From NCBI GenBank assembly GCA_021234155.1, contig JAJEKV010000513.1:99558-163557 (forward strand): a stretch of 64,000 bases of DNA, written 5' to 3'. Shown here in pieces: positions 44,721 to 57,956 of this stretch (the stretch's first letter is position 1; every line of letters begins with the position of its first letter). Source of the DNA: Isoetes taiwanensis (taxonomy: Eukaryota > Streptophyta > Lycopodiopsida > Isoetales > Isoetaceae). A program made the position numbers and the translations under genes. A model generated the notes under the pieces. That model was given only the letters and a program-made list of their open reading frames with translations, did no database searches and had not been told where the DNA came from.

Positions 44721-46189
44721 GGCTTAAAACTAGCATTGACTTTCCAACATTGATCAAAATGAAGTATGAATGTGTTGTGGCTAGTACCTTGTTCTATTAA
44801 AAGTTGAGCATAAATCCTTGGGCATTGATTTGTGCGCTATACTTGAATATTTGGCTTTTTGGATTAAGCTGCTATAAAAGTATTGGCATAATTTTAATGC
44901 CTTGGGTTAATCTTATAAATACATAAGTGGATAATAGCTTGTTAAACCATTTTTAAAGTGGTTGTTAAGCAGGAGCTTAATTTAGGAACATGCCTTTAGC
45001 GGGGTTGCTTTAGGATTATAGCCGATTATACTATCTCAAAACTTAAGCTATGAATAATCTCAAGCTTTGATTCCATCTATCTTTCTTGTTAATGTTTACT
45101 TTTCGGGGACAAAGGATACAATTGGTGATCCCGATTGATAAAGTAGAGGGCCGATGTACCTTTGCCCAGCCATCGTCTGGGATTCGCGCTAGCGTTTATG
45201 ATTGGCTGCGGGTGCGGGTTCTCCTCAATTGTCTCCAATTTGCTACCCTAGGTTGTCGTTAACCTGAGAAAGGAGGTTGGAATTTCATCACAAATATGAA
45301 ACATTTACATAGTGATCCGCGATCAACCCAAGATGTAAATATTGCTATGAGTATAAAAAGGGAGATTCGCGTACCCTTTTCCTTGCTAAGTCTTTACTTT
45401 TCTACTTTCTTTGTATTGAAAAATCGCGATAACGATAATATTGAAATATCACGGTAGTCATGTGGTACACTTTCGTGGATTAGAGCACAGGTAGTTCAGG
45501 ACGGACCCTCTCTAGCTTAGGTCAGGACCAAGTTAGTAGTAGAATCTTAGCTAGATTAGATCCTGGTAAGCTAAGGATCTAATCTAGCGATAAACTCTCG
45601 GAACAACACTTTCGCTAAAGCACGAGAATGTGTCTATCCACGAAAATTTGACCAGGGCCCAAGCCATTATGTGCCCTTAGCTAGAGAGGAAAATACATAT
45701 AGACATGCGTATGGGAGTTGAACGACCACCAACTTGGCTTCAGTTAACAAGCCTCGAATCTCTAAAGACTAGGGGTGAACCCAAAGAAGACCAAGTATTT
45801 GATCCCAAGTCACAAAACTCAGTAATGAGAAAAGCTAAGATGCAGTGAAAGGAATGATTTCGCATTGTCGATCATCTCTAAAATAGGATAAAACACAAAC
45901 TGAGGGCCACCAGCAATTTTAGATATTTAAGAACTGAAATATTAAAATGAATGGGCTCATCTACCGGCACCAGCTAACTTTTTCTAAAGATTTAATAGTC
46001 ATAAAATAGGAGGTGTTGAGGCATAAGATAAATCAGTGACTAAAGGTCCTACAATCAATATTAGACTGTCAAGACTCAAATCTTAACTGCAGACTTACGT
46101 AAAGGAAAACACAGACCCATCAGATAAAATACAAACATATTAAAGATGTCACCTTCTTGGCTTGATCTTGAGCTGACATGTCCACTGCC
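44721..46189. other. Non-coding, with a TATA-like box and a perfect hairpin
   Basis: TATAAAAAG at about 45351 followed by pyrimidine-rich DNA looks like a pol II core promoter, possibly from a mobile-element leader, but no gene follows. The 15-bp hairpin at 45550-45588 is listed separately. Nothing else recognised. Confidence 0.3.
45550..45588. repeat. Perfect 15-bp stem hairpin
   Basis: GCTAGATTAGATCCT and AGGATCTAATCTAGC are exact reverse complements around a nine-base loop. The 14-mer AGGATCTAATCTAG recurs at the left edge of repeat R2 (61444) and in altered form at 57969, so it may be a shared element end. Confidence 0.75.
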
Positions 46190-46387
46190 TTAGAGGATTT
46201 CTGCCAGAAAGCCACACCAAAAGATCATCTCTTTATCTATAACAAAGGGCCTGGCGTCAGGTCCGAATAACATAAACCAAATATTTAAGAGGCATATGGC
46301 AAAGATACCAGCACATGCTGCCCCAAATATTAACCTTGCATCCAAGTACATTTCTTGACCACCCATCCATCCGAAATCACAAGCCAA
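46190..46387 (-). mobile_element. Possible DIRS-like RT fossil fragment
   Basis: FGWMGGQEMYLDARLIFGAA resembles the RT palm segment of DIRS/tyrosine-recombinase retrotransposons (pattern Y-x-D-x-R-L-x-F-G-x-x-x-A). About 65 residues only, with no other parts of such an element around it. Broken and old. Confidence 0.3.
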
Positions 46388-48109
46388 CGCTATTTAAACA
46401 TCTTCAACACAAAAAGATATTCAACATGTTACCAAATTACAAATTAGCCCATAAGGGTAAATGTGCCAACTACATGTAAGCGAAGAAGAACCCAGTCATC
46501 CTTCCTTTGTGCAAAGAGAGAGAAACTTAGGGAACCATGAACAATAATGTGCAGATAATGTTGAATTACAAGCATTGCAGCCATGAACTGAATCAGCAAT
46601 CTATTCTATTGTTAGTAAAAGAAGATAACATGGTTCACTTGCACTAATTGGCCATCCACCGTGATTGGTATAGTTACATCAAGCAAGTAGAACCACCCTA
46701 AAACATCCGTAGGATTTCAAGTGTCAATATCTAGTGTTAACCATGAACTACGAAACCCACTGACCCTCAGCCCTGAAGCGGCCCTCTGTCGGAAGGGCCC
46801 TCTGGCCTTTGTAAGCATGCTGGCTTTGATTGTCGCGCGCCCAGCATTTTCAGCATTGGCTTCCGTAGCAGGCCAAACGACATTGATACATCTTCCTATA
46901 ACATTTGAACCCGGAATGGACCAAGATTCGGCGCATGGCCGCAAGGGTGCTTGTAAGCCTCTTTGGGACCATCTTTATGCGCCAGAGAAAGCCAAGCAAG
47001 ACCTCATCAGAATGGAGCTAAGGTGGTTAATCCCGCCATGACCCATGTATATGATTGCCTGCTCCATACCCAATGGTAACAATCAATTTCGCCACACAAT
47101 AGCCTGGGCTGGTTACCGGCATGTGATACAGCACCCAAATAATCTAAAAGGCACAAAACATGGGGTTATCCTTCCAAAATGGGAGCCATGGGTGAGGAAA
47201 CCTCCTTATTTTGAAGCTATAAATGTAAAGCGTCTGGGAAGCCTTCCTCACCCATTTGAAATGACTTAATAAATAAAATCTCTAATTTAAAGATGACTTT
47301 TACAAGATACAATTCCTTAACACCTCAAGTTTAGTAGTGGGGATCCAACAGATCAATCTTGATTTGCCAGTGGTTAATGAGCTATAACATGGCTCCAAGG
47401 GCCTCATGGGCATCTTAGGGATGTTATGAAAATGATCCAGATCAGGATTTTGATGGTAATGATCGGATGTGGGCTCAAAACTCCCAAGGTTAGGAAGAGG
47501 CCGAGTAGCAGCCACGCCACATACCTCAAAATTTTTTTCAAGACTCTACATTCATCTATACAAGCCTGAGTGCACCAAAAGTCTAGGGTCACTTAATGGG
47601 CCCGAAATGCCTACTTATCCGCCAACATTCCTAGCGAGATTTTAATAAAGCGTTAACTGATTAGATCTGGATCAAACGTGTAATCACTGAAGATTTCTCA
47701 GGCGTATCGCAATTCAAAAGTGGCCGAATCCTGAAGGGGTGTGCTGAAACCAACATGGGTTTATACAGGCACCTGGTCTGGTGCTGCAAGCACTCTCACA
47801 CCATCAAAGCAAACCGCAATTTAGACTCATGACCCAAGGAGACCAAAATAAAGAAAGCCTTGGACAAACCATAGCAGAGCTAGCGGGGCCGGGCAGCCGC
47901 TGGCCATAGAGGGCGTGGGGGCAGATTTCTCCAAACCACCGACACTTTCCAATGAGTAAAATTTCATGTCTGCACTGCCTACACCCTCAGTGGTCTGAAG
48001 CTTGGCTATCAAAAGGTTTGCACCAAAAAATCCCATGCAGAGGCGGGAATGCTAGCACCACCTGCACGGCTGAGCACAACCTTGGCAGGTGGCGGGGATA
48101 GGAGGCAGG
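46388..48109. other. Non-coding, no gene recognised
   Basis: Short open frames only. A 10-bp inverted pair (GGGTGAGGAA near 47191, TTCCTCACCC near 47243) is the only structure noted. Confidence 0.35.
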
Positions 48110-48198
48110 AGATATATATATAATAGGCAGGCGGCGGGCAAGGCATATATATATATATATAGTGAAGGGTTATGAAAGGGCAAGTATATATATAATTC
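48110..48198. repeat. Interrupted TA-rich tract before R1 copy a
   Basis: Three short TATATATA runs separated by GC-rich GGCAGGCGGCGGGCAAGGC-type sequence. It occupies the same position relative to R1 as the long (TA)n at 55.5 kb. Confidence 0.7.
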
Positions 48199-50261
48199 GC
48201 AATATTTTAACCATTGTGTCCTGCCCCATTCTAGTTTACTCTCAAAATGTCGGCATAGTATAATAAGTTGACAATATTATGTGGGATTTCTATGAATCCA
48301 TGGACCTGTGTTTAAATCAAGTATAGGCGGCTAACATTAGGTTTAAAGTTTTAATGAGTGATTACATCTCCTGAACATGTTGAATTTTAGCTAATTGGTT
48401 TCCATCCCTTGCATGTCCAAGTGATATAATTCAATAGGGCAACAAAAAGTGCTGAATACACTTTTGCCCTAATTTGGTGGTACATCCTAAGAACTATGGA
48501 ATGAAATGATAAGGGGTGAAGGACAAATATTGATGAGCACTTTCACCCCAGTAGTTAAACTACTTGTAAATCACATTATGATTACAGCCAATGAAGTTGG
48601 TGGACGATGAACAGAAGTTGTCGACAAACATTAAAGTAGATAGGGCGCAACATCCTACGGTATAAAATGATGGTACAAGAAGAAATTCTGGTAACTTGCT
48701 CAAATGTGTTACACTTAATTAACCAATATTTTCATTAGTACTTGCTGGCCAATCAATGCTTTGTTTACTAAACCCTAACAATCTAAACGATAAAAGCCGC
48801 CCACGTACTAATGAGCAGCTTACTGGATCCCTAACCAATTATGGATGACCTCGTGAGTTTGAAACAAGCAGCATTTGGCCATCCTTGATTGATCAGCTGT
48901 AACCTCATGCCCCATTTAATCTCAAGCGAGTATTTTGCTGAAGATGATCGGGTTTCGGTTTTCTAATCAGTTTCAGCCCGGCGTACATAAGAAGTGATCG
49001 TGATCCTCCACTGATCGACCTGAGGCTGAGGCGGCTTCCATTGACTGGTGCAACAAAGCAGACCAGATCTGAACTATTGAATTCAGAAGGACGATTAGAG
49101 CATGTTCTACTAAAGCCCAACCCAGATGCTCCATGGATTGATCCAGGGACAAGGGTGATTCTGGAATTGATAAAATTCTCCTAATCAATACCATGTAAAT
49201 ATCTCAGATCAAATGGGTAACACAACAAGCGTCGACTGAATTGGATGAAATTGAGAAGATCTTGATGATGGAGGCAACCAGTTCGCTAACGTTAGTTCAT
49301 TTCATCGGTTTCAAACTACCTTATGTACGTACCACCTGGTGACAGAAACGTGATTCCAGTACGTGCATGTCGCCAATAATTCTTCAGGTATTTACGAACA
49401 TGCCAGCATGCTAGTATCAATACACCAGATGAAACTGCCCATTCGAAATTAAGACGAAATGTTATAATCCAGGTTTACACAATCAGTTACAGTACATTTA
49501 TGCTAAACCAGGGGGCAAGGGCAAAACGCCAGTGAGAGTCTGATCAAGCCACCACCTCCACATCATTCATTTCATTTGTAAACCTGGTGTCTCCTCGCAT
49601 CTGGGTCTTTTGTATAAAGGCTGAATGATTGTAGTTACCGTTTTCAAGGTATTTACCCATTTATATTGTACAACGTTTATGGTAAGTTTTTGATCCTCGA
49701 ATTATTCAAATGGAGTGTCCAGATGTGGAACCTAACTCTTTGTATTGGATATCTTTGGAAAATTATTTTGAGATTTACTGGAAACATGTTTGAAGAATCC
49801 CGAAAGTTTAAATTTATGGTAATATAATTGCGGATCTCTTTGGCTGCCTATACTTGCTCACTTTGGTTCACCATCCAAGGGTTTTAAATTTGTATGGGTA
49901 AAGCTTCCTGGTTAATTTTGAAGACTTTGATATCAGCCTTCTTGGGACCGCGCTCGATTTGAGCCACATCTCTGTAATACCACCCCAAATTATCGTGCTG
50001 CTATTTTAAGGGTTATTTAGCAATTTTATGCAGCAAGATACCGCTGCCAGGATGATTTCCCGCTGCTGTGTAACGCATGGTCAAGGCTGTCAATGTACGG
50101 CTGGAAATGAGGCTGAGCTGGTCCCCATTCCTTAGATCTAGAATCTATGGTTAAACCACAGCAGAAGGATCCTGTGGCCTCTGTAATATCCACAAGTCAA
50201 ATCTAAAGAGGGTCTTATTTTAGTTAGAAGTCATGTCTGAGTCAAGTAGAGGCTTGGTTAG
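48199..50261 (+). repeat. Long direct repeat R1, copy a
   Basis: About 2.06 kb related throughout to 55648-57883. Shared landmarks in order: ATTCTAGTTTACT, GGCATAG-ATAATAAGTTG, AATAGGGCAACAAAAA, GGAATGAAATGATA, TGATGGAG-CAACCA, GTAATATAATT-TGGATCTC and GAGGCTTGGTTAG. It contains no open frame above about 75 residues. Probably an old mobile element or a duplicated gene flank; coding potential not recognised. Confidence 0.7.
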
Positions 50262-53200
50262 GCCACATTCTGATCACCGGGTTTTACCGGTGAAGCCCTC
50301 AGAGATTGATGTGCCCTTTATTTTATTCTTAACCCATACCGTATTCTGCTCAGCTAGGCCTGCAAAAAGTAAATGCCTGCTTTCCTAAACAAACAAAGAT
50401 CCCATTCAAAACAAATGCCTGACCCTGGCTGTAGACCTGGCCCCATGCTGGGCGGGAAGTGCAATTCAGCCCCAATAAAGTCGACAAAAGCATGAAGCTG
50501 GTGAGGCCCCTGCTAACCAATCAGAAGCAACCTGAAGGAGAAATTTCAAAGAGTTCTTTCCCTAAGCCATTGTAATATGCCGACCAAAAGCTTTTCCTGC
50601 TGATGCGTCACGCGGTCGAGCTGGGATTACGGAGATGCATATAAGAACTTATCTGACAAGATTATCACGATAAAAGACGGGCTGATCTCCGGGGCTTCAA
50701 ATTTCTATCAAAGATCGAAAGGCATCAATCTCAGTTCGGCCTCACAACCTGTAAAAGGCAAGGTTAGTAATTCTAGCCCGATAAAGTTAGCAACGTGGAT
50801 GACCGTACTGATGTTCCGCCCCTGCCAGGATTGGCAAACAAACCGTGTCTCGAATTAATAATCGGTGGCTCAACACCTGCTTAAAGGAGGACAATGGTTG
50901 AACCTTATGGATTAAAGGAACCAACCCAACTGCAGTGACCCCACTGCCTGGAACCACGCCGAAACCCCACAAAACCCGTGACCGGCCCCAACAAGTATGA
51001 ACCTTTAACAGGCTCGGTAAGAATAAACCAATGAGGAAGTTACCGTGTCAGAAAAGGAGATTTATATCTTCACTAAAACAAAGATGACCTGAATCCACCT
51101 CCTGAGAAAACGCAATGGGACCCCCAGAGTATGGGCAAAGGGACACATGGCTAAACTCACAGAATAGACTTACTTGAAAACGACGGAGGACTTTACGTCC
51201 CTTTCTCCGGCAGACTCAGGACACGCATGGAAAATTGTGCATAATATCAAGAGCCTGGACCCAGCAAGGGTGGCTCATCTGCCTACAATCCTAGGAGGAA
51301 GATCGACCCATAAAAAGTTTTGCGGTGATGATGCCTGCACAAGGCGCAGATGAAGGTCTCTGATCCATGGTAGCCGGCTTACTGGATATCTCGAAGTAAG
51401 GGATCCTGCCTGACCGCGACATCGGTACTGAAAATCAACCTGGGTCCCATCTGGGCAAACCTTAAGAACAAGGACATATTATTAGAAAACCAACAAGTCC
51501 AGAGTTTTAATGGATCATCTCCATGGATAACAATAGCTTCTGAAGTGCTCCTCAAGAAGAGAAACTGGCACCTGTTACCTGCCAAGTATCCTCGACCTCC
51601 AAAGATCTTGAGAATCGGGGCACAGAATTGTTGGCCAGTCAAACAAAATAGTAATCTCAATAAAAGTAAAAGAGTGTAGTATTATTATGTTTTATGTTAG
51701 TATGGTTGTTTCAAATTGCTATATAGTTCGATGCTTGACCTGCATGGCTGCATGCTGTTCAGTTTGGGCTAATCTATATGGACCTTCCCACTTTAGCAAG
51801 TGACTATCTCAAATTTTTCTTTGGGATTATTCCCAAATTTTGATACTATATGATATTCATTAGAATATTTTATGTTACAAGCATTGATACTTGAGCAAAA
51901 GAAGAGTTCTTGCAATGATTGATGAAAAGATCAAACTGCTAAAGGACAAAGGAAAATAGATAAAAGTATGTGCATCTACCCATTTTCCAAAGCGGACAAA
52001 ACCAACCACAATTAGTGCTTCAAAAGTGTTAACAAGACATCTTGGTATTGGGTTATGGAAACACAACTTTCTGAGATATGGCTGCAACTTAAAGATATGT
52101 CCAAATTATTCACCAATGATGGTCACCACTGTGCAAAACCTTAGGTTGATCCAAGAATCGACATATCCGCATTTCACGGATACCACATGCTACTGCAAGG
52201 GCTGGCGAAACTGCCTGCACTTCAGCTGTCTCATCCCAACGTCCCTTTACTATTAAGGAAAGTATGTGGATGAAATTGAGATTACAACTTGAATGTTTTC
52301 AAGATTCTCATCCATGAATTTTGATGAACTTAATAAGCGACAAAGAATGTAAACTAGATCATGAAGGAAAAATGGTTAGCTAAACTACTGTGAAAGCACT
52401 GTGAAAACTGAACTGAGATTAAGGGTTAGAAAATACCAACGCATAGTGAATAAATCAGACATTTCAGAGTTGATAAGGGCACAACAACTGGCTTTAATCC
52501 TTCATTACATATCAGGAATGGGAAGCATTCTCATTAGTACTGATTTTGCAAAGAAGATGGACCCAAGAAGGACCGAACCCGCCTCCCTGTGTCCAAACTT
52601 TGATTGGCAATCTAGCTGGGGATGGTCACATTGGTAGTTTGAACCCCTTAGTTAATATAAGTTTAGCCCATAGATGATGCTACTTAATTTTTTCAACTCA
52701 CCTCCATCCTGCTGTGTGGCAACCGGCCTGATAATTTTTGACATGCAGCCTCTACTGCTTAAAAGGCAGAAAGCCAATATTTTCCAAAAATAATATTGTG
52801 TGCCTACAGTTAATTTGCAAAAATATCCCCAAAATTAGTGATGTCTTTGTGGCGCAATACCAAATGCTTAGAAAATATCCTTTATGGGGTGGGAAATATG
52901 GACCGCAATGATGGTAGCGGTTGAATGCATTCTGAGTTTGCAAAAGGAGAAAAGTCAATAGCCCTGGGATGTGATATCTGGTAACGAAATCAAAGCAATG
53001 GAAATTACCATGAATGGAAGAACAAAGCCCCGAAAAGTAAAAGTATGGAAAGTTTGATAAGTAGAACTCTCTAATAAATTTGTTTCATATGGTCATTAAT
53101 AATTATTTCAAGTGCATGGCATTTTGGAACAAAGTTAAAGGCATTCCCATGTGGTTTGCTTCAAGCCTGATGCAAACCGAGTATTCAGAAGATTTGAACT

Positions 53201-55486
53201 GACCTTATTACTAAGCTTATTACCGGCCAGCCAGCCACAGGAAGTCGCCTCAAGCCACGCCGTGGTACGATGATTTACTCCAAGATTAGAAGGAACCCCG
53301 CCAATGATTTCATTCAAGGAACAAAATATAGAGCCCAATATATACAAGACTGACATTTGTCATCAAAGAGTATTGTAAGAAGGAGATCTAATGGGTGAAG
53401 TTAAGACTTCAAACATGTCTATTGAAATTATGCGGCCACCCATAATCGCCTTATATAATATCATGGAAGCTTGATGCAAAGTTAAAACAATCTTACCTTT
53501 TAAGGTATCAAGATCCACACATGCTACCATCAACAGCACAATATAATTACAACACAATTTATTTTCATGTTAATCCAATTCGTGCTGATGTGCTGGAACC
53601 CAAGGAACTGCCCAACAATGGCCTGCAAGATTAGATGTGTATGGTTTAAAGTTATCAAAGTTCTAAAACACGCAACATTCTTTAATTCTACATGATATTG
53701 CTAATCGCTATGTTTGAGTTTTCAGCAAACCCAACCGCGACGGAGGGCCTGGTCATGACATGGACTGTCCTGACACAAGGATCGTGATGGAATGGTCGCT
53801 ACGAACGGAATATACAGACATCATAAACATCTCCCATAATAGCAGAAGATTTTTATCACTAGGATGTTATTAACAAATGATACTTAATTGGATGAAGAAA
53901 CATGGCACACGAGGACCCACGATATAGGCAGAGTGACCTAGCATCAAGCAACCTGGTTCTTGGTTGGCAGTGGCCTTATTTTGACTTGAAGTAAGGGTTC
54001 ATTGAACCTCTCATATTTTTGCTCAATGGCTTGTATGGAGCTTAAATCATAGTCATAAAAACACTTAGAATGATCTCTACAAGGTAACAGAGGGTATTGA
54101 AATGGTTTATCGGTTTCAATTCCACTTCAAATGGAATACCTAAAGTATGTGGAATTTAGTTTGATAAGGCATTCCTTTCGACCTCGCTGGATTGTTTCGG
54201 AAGCCTAAATGGAGAATAATAGAAAACCGCAGAGAGCAGTATTCTCCGACAAACCAGATTAAATATTAAAGATATAGAAAACAAAGCAATATTTATAGTT
54301 ATACAAAGGATAAAATGAAACAAAAGGATTGGTTGCCAATTGTGAAAAAATAATTGGCTCATGGACAATATCTTAACATAAGATAATCATGCTGTGGTCT
54401 GGGAAAAGTCACAAAGCCAAGACTTGTCTTCCCGAACGCGCACCCTTTTCAGATCTCTCAGCAATCCCACTCTAGTATGTTTCCATTATATAACTGCTAA
54501 CATCTCCAAGGGTTAAAACAATTTTAAACTGCTCCAACCTCCTAGGGTAGCCGCCACCAGAACTTCGGCTCGGTCCGTAATCACAACTCGATATCCCTTG
54601 TGGATCGCGATGCTTGGTTTTCATCTCTAGTACCTAATTATAATAGCCAAAAATTCCCATCGAACCCCAACATAATGCATGGAATTCAAAAATAAATATA
54701 CCAGTTTCAAGCTGATAGCTGGCCAGGACAATGGTTTAAGAGGATAGTGTTCATCTTCAATATCGCAGGCCTAGTTCGCTGCCAAACCGACCCAGCAGCA
54801 CCATGGAAACCACGGCCTTAGTAGGTTTGTCAGATCTGAACTTCCTGCCGCCACCAATAGTTTCATAGTTTCCATCAGATCCATTGTTATTAAAGCGCAA
54901 CCTCTTACCATGTTGTTTTCAAATGATCCCTGCCAGAAGGAGCCCCGCCACCCACAAGTTGGCTATAAACACCTCCTCGATTTGGGTCCGGCCAACAATG
55001 TATTGATCTGCCAGCAAACTTCCTCAGAAATCCTCACTAAGGTTAGAATTCCTGAATCTGTTAAGGGCTGTAAGGTCATGAAATGCAAGCCATCGTATGC
55101 TCACCAAAGAAAATGACCAACCTGACATCTACTAAACACTGCCGCTATAGTAAAATAGAAGGAATATGGACTTGGAAGGTAATGGACGCGTCAATGGAAA
55201 TAGTTTATAGAAGGAAATACGAGTAAGATTTATCAAGAGATTTGAAACAATTAAACACGCCCACTCTGACTACCTCCGCCAAGGCCTGAGCCTGGTGGGC
55301 GTCCAAGATAGCACCAATGATAACAATTAATTTTGGGCATATCCTTATTTATTATTACCTCATTTCTTTAAACCCAATGGCTAGGATTTCGTCTTGCTTA
55401 GCGTGAGGGTCCCTTGTTGCTGTTGATCCTCCAACTCGTGAGTAACATTCTGTGGACCTTATCTCGGCCTCCCAGAGGGGAGGTAG
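50262..55486. other. Five kb without a recognised gene
   Basis: Searched both strands. Open frames such as 51379-51660 (-) and 52401-52637 (+) show no family. A small palindrome CACCGG-GTTTTA-CCGGTG lies at 50275-50292. No relative of R2 follows this copy of R1. Confidence 0.4.
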
Positions 55487-55645
<159 letters not shown>

Positions 55646-55647
55646 AA

Positions 55648-57883
55648 TCTGCAACATTTTAGTCCATTTGGTCCTCTATTCTAGTTTACTTCAAAAATGA
55701 TGGGCATAGCATAATAAGTTGGACACATTATGTGGACTTATAATCCATGGATTTGGTTTAATCGATGGCATAGGGCCGGTCTTATTAGGTTTAAAAGTTT
55801 TTGGTCGGAGGCATTATCCAATTCGGAACATGGTTAATTTGAAGGGGGCATTAATTGCCTTTATCCATGCATGTCCAAGTGAGCATCCTAATAGGGCAAC
55901 AAAAAAGGTTGAATACACTTGCCCTAATTTGGGTATATCTAACCCCTAATTTGAATTATGGAATGAAATGATAGGGGTGAAGGATAAATATTGATGAGCA
56001 TTTTCTACCCCCTAGTAGTTAAATTAAGGATGGATTAAATTAAGATTATGATTCTGAGGCCAATGGTTGGTGGGAATCTGAATATGAAGTTATTTGCATA
56101 GGTCGGTGTTAGGGGGGTGATAGGGGCAAACATCCCAAGGTATGTAAAATGACTATGGCATGGCTTATATGCAATTCTGGGAAATCTATGCTCGAAATGT
56201 GTTACACCAACTTAACTAATATTTTTCGCTATCAGTACTTACAATTCAAATACTTTGTTGGCTAACTCTAATTTGAGCGCAACCCTAACGATGGGTGCCT
56301 GGCTCACTCTACTCAATCGATAGGTGCCCGGACTCCCCGACCCTTAACCAACCACGGACAGAACTTTCTGAGGCCTGTCACATGCAAAATATCGACATCT
56401 CGATTATCAAGACAGTAACCACCGTTATGTTCCATTTTCAATCTTCTTGTTATATTTGTTAAGATGATCGGTTTTTGGAGCTCAGAATCGTTTACCCATG
56501 CTATAAGATGATCGATCCTTCACCATGAACACGACGGGCCGAGTGGGCACGGCCGAATCTCGAGGGCACAAAGCGCACTTCGTATCTAAACTCATTGACT
56601 CCTTAGAAGGAATGAGCTTAGGAGACAGTAGCCCACTAAAAGCTCAATCAAGGATTAGAATGGCGGTGATTCTCGAATTATAAAATTCCTCCCTTAGTCC
56701 GAATGGCTGGAATATCTCAGATCCGCAATGCATGCAAATAAGCTGCAAGAATGAGGATTAGTCGACGAAATTGATGGAATTGAGGAAGATTCGGGATGAT
56801 GGAGCAACCAACCGTAAGTCCCCACAATTGAATTGTTCATCGATCGGGTTTCCTAAACCATTTTGCGTAATACTCAATCGCTATGATAACGATTCAGTAC
56901 TGTGTCACAATAATTGTAGACACAATACGCGCATGCTAGTAGATCACTACAAAATGCCCGCATGAATCTGCCTATTCGAAATTTCAAGATGTAATGTTAT
57001 AAATCCATAGGTTGATAACATCCTGTTACAGTATATTTATGTTAAACTGCGGCGTAAAATGCCGGGCAAGAGAGTTCATTGCCACTCAGTGAGGATTTTA
57101 CCCTCTTAAGGCTAATTTGAGCCCATTTGCTGCGTAACCGAGCCTTCTCCCGTGAGATCTGTTCTCGCTGGTGGCTGGAAGCATGAATGATTGAAGAATG
57201 TTTTTATGTAACCATCAGAGTTTATATTGTATAACGTTTATGTAAGTTTTGATCCCTTCAAGTTTAATTAGTTCAATGGAGAATCAGATGGTAAACTCTT
57301 TAACCTTTGTGTGTATTGATAGATTTTGAAAAATTATTTATGGCTGTGTTTCTACCCGCTGAGAAAACATGTTTGGAGCACCTCTGAAGTAATTCTCTAT
57401 GGTAATATAATTATGGATCTCACTTTATCGTGATTTCTTAATATTCTCCATACTAAGCCTACTTTTGTCTATCCAAAGGGTTTTAAAAATTTGCATGGTG
57501 TTTTCCTCGGGTTAATTTTAAGACTTTGGATATTGCCCTTCTTTAGATCAATAAGGCCGGATTTGACACATCTACGCCTTCTTCAAATGCCTATTCCAAA
57601 TTATTGTACAAGTTATTTTACGTTATTTGCAATTCTCATGGTACAAAGATATTGCTTGTTGTGGATGATTTCTTTACATGTTAATGCATCAAAGTAGCAC
57701 AAGGTTAATCAGAATTGTATTAAATGAGTTGAGAGTCGGTCCTTATCTTAGACTTGGTTCATGGTTAAACCATTATATGGTTACATGATCCTAAGGGCTC
57801 CTCTTTAGTCCAATAAATTGCTGTGTATTCATTTAGTTAGAAGAAGGCTATTTGAAACGCTATAGCCTATGAGGCTTGGTTAG
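55648..57883 (+). repeat. Long direct repeat R1, copy b
   Basis: Related to 48199-50261 with many small insertions and deletions; identity is highest in AT-rich segments. Flanked by (TA)n on both sides. Confidence 0.7.
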
Positions 57884-57890
57884 AAATAAT

Positions 57891-57891
<1 letters not shown>

Positions 57892-57955
<64 letters not shown>
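57892..57955. repeat. (TA)n microsatellite between R1b and R2a
   Basis: Pure TA run of about 64 bases, followed directly by ACTAGCTATTTACTAGG, the left edge of R2. Confidence 0.95.

Positions 57956-57956
<1 letters not shown>

Noticed and set aside
45351-45660. LTR-like promoter region (TATA box, hairpin)
   Set aside because: No second copy, no TG...CA ends and no internal region found, so not called as an LTR.
51379-51660. 93-residue minus-strand frame
   Set aside because: No motif, no start context or splice logic, and no similarity to anything I recognise.
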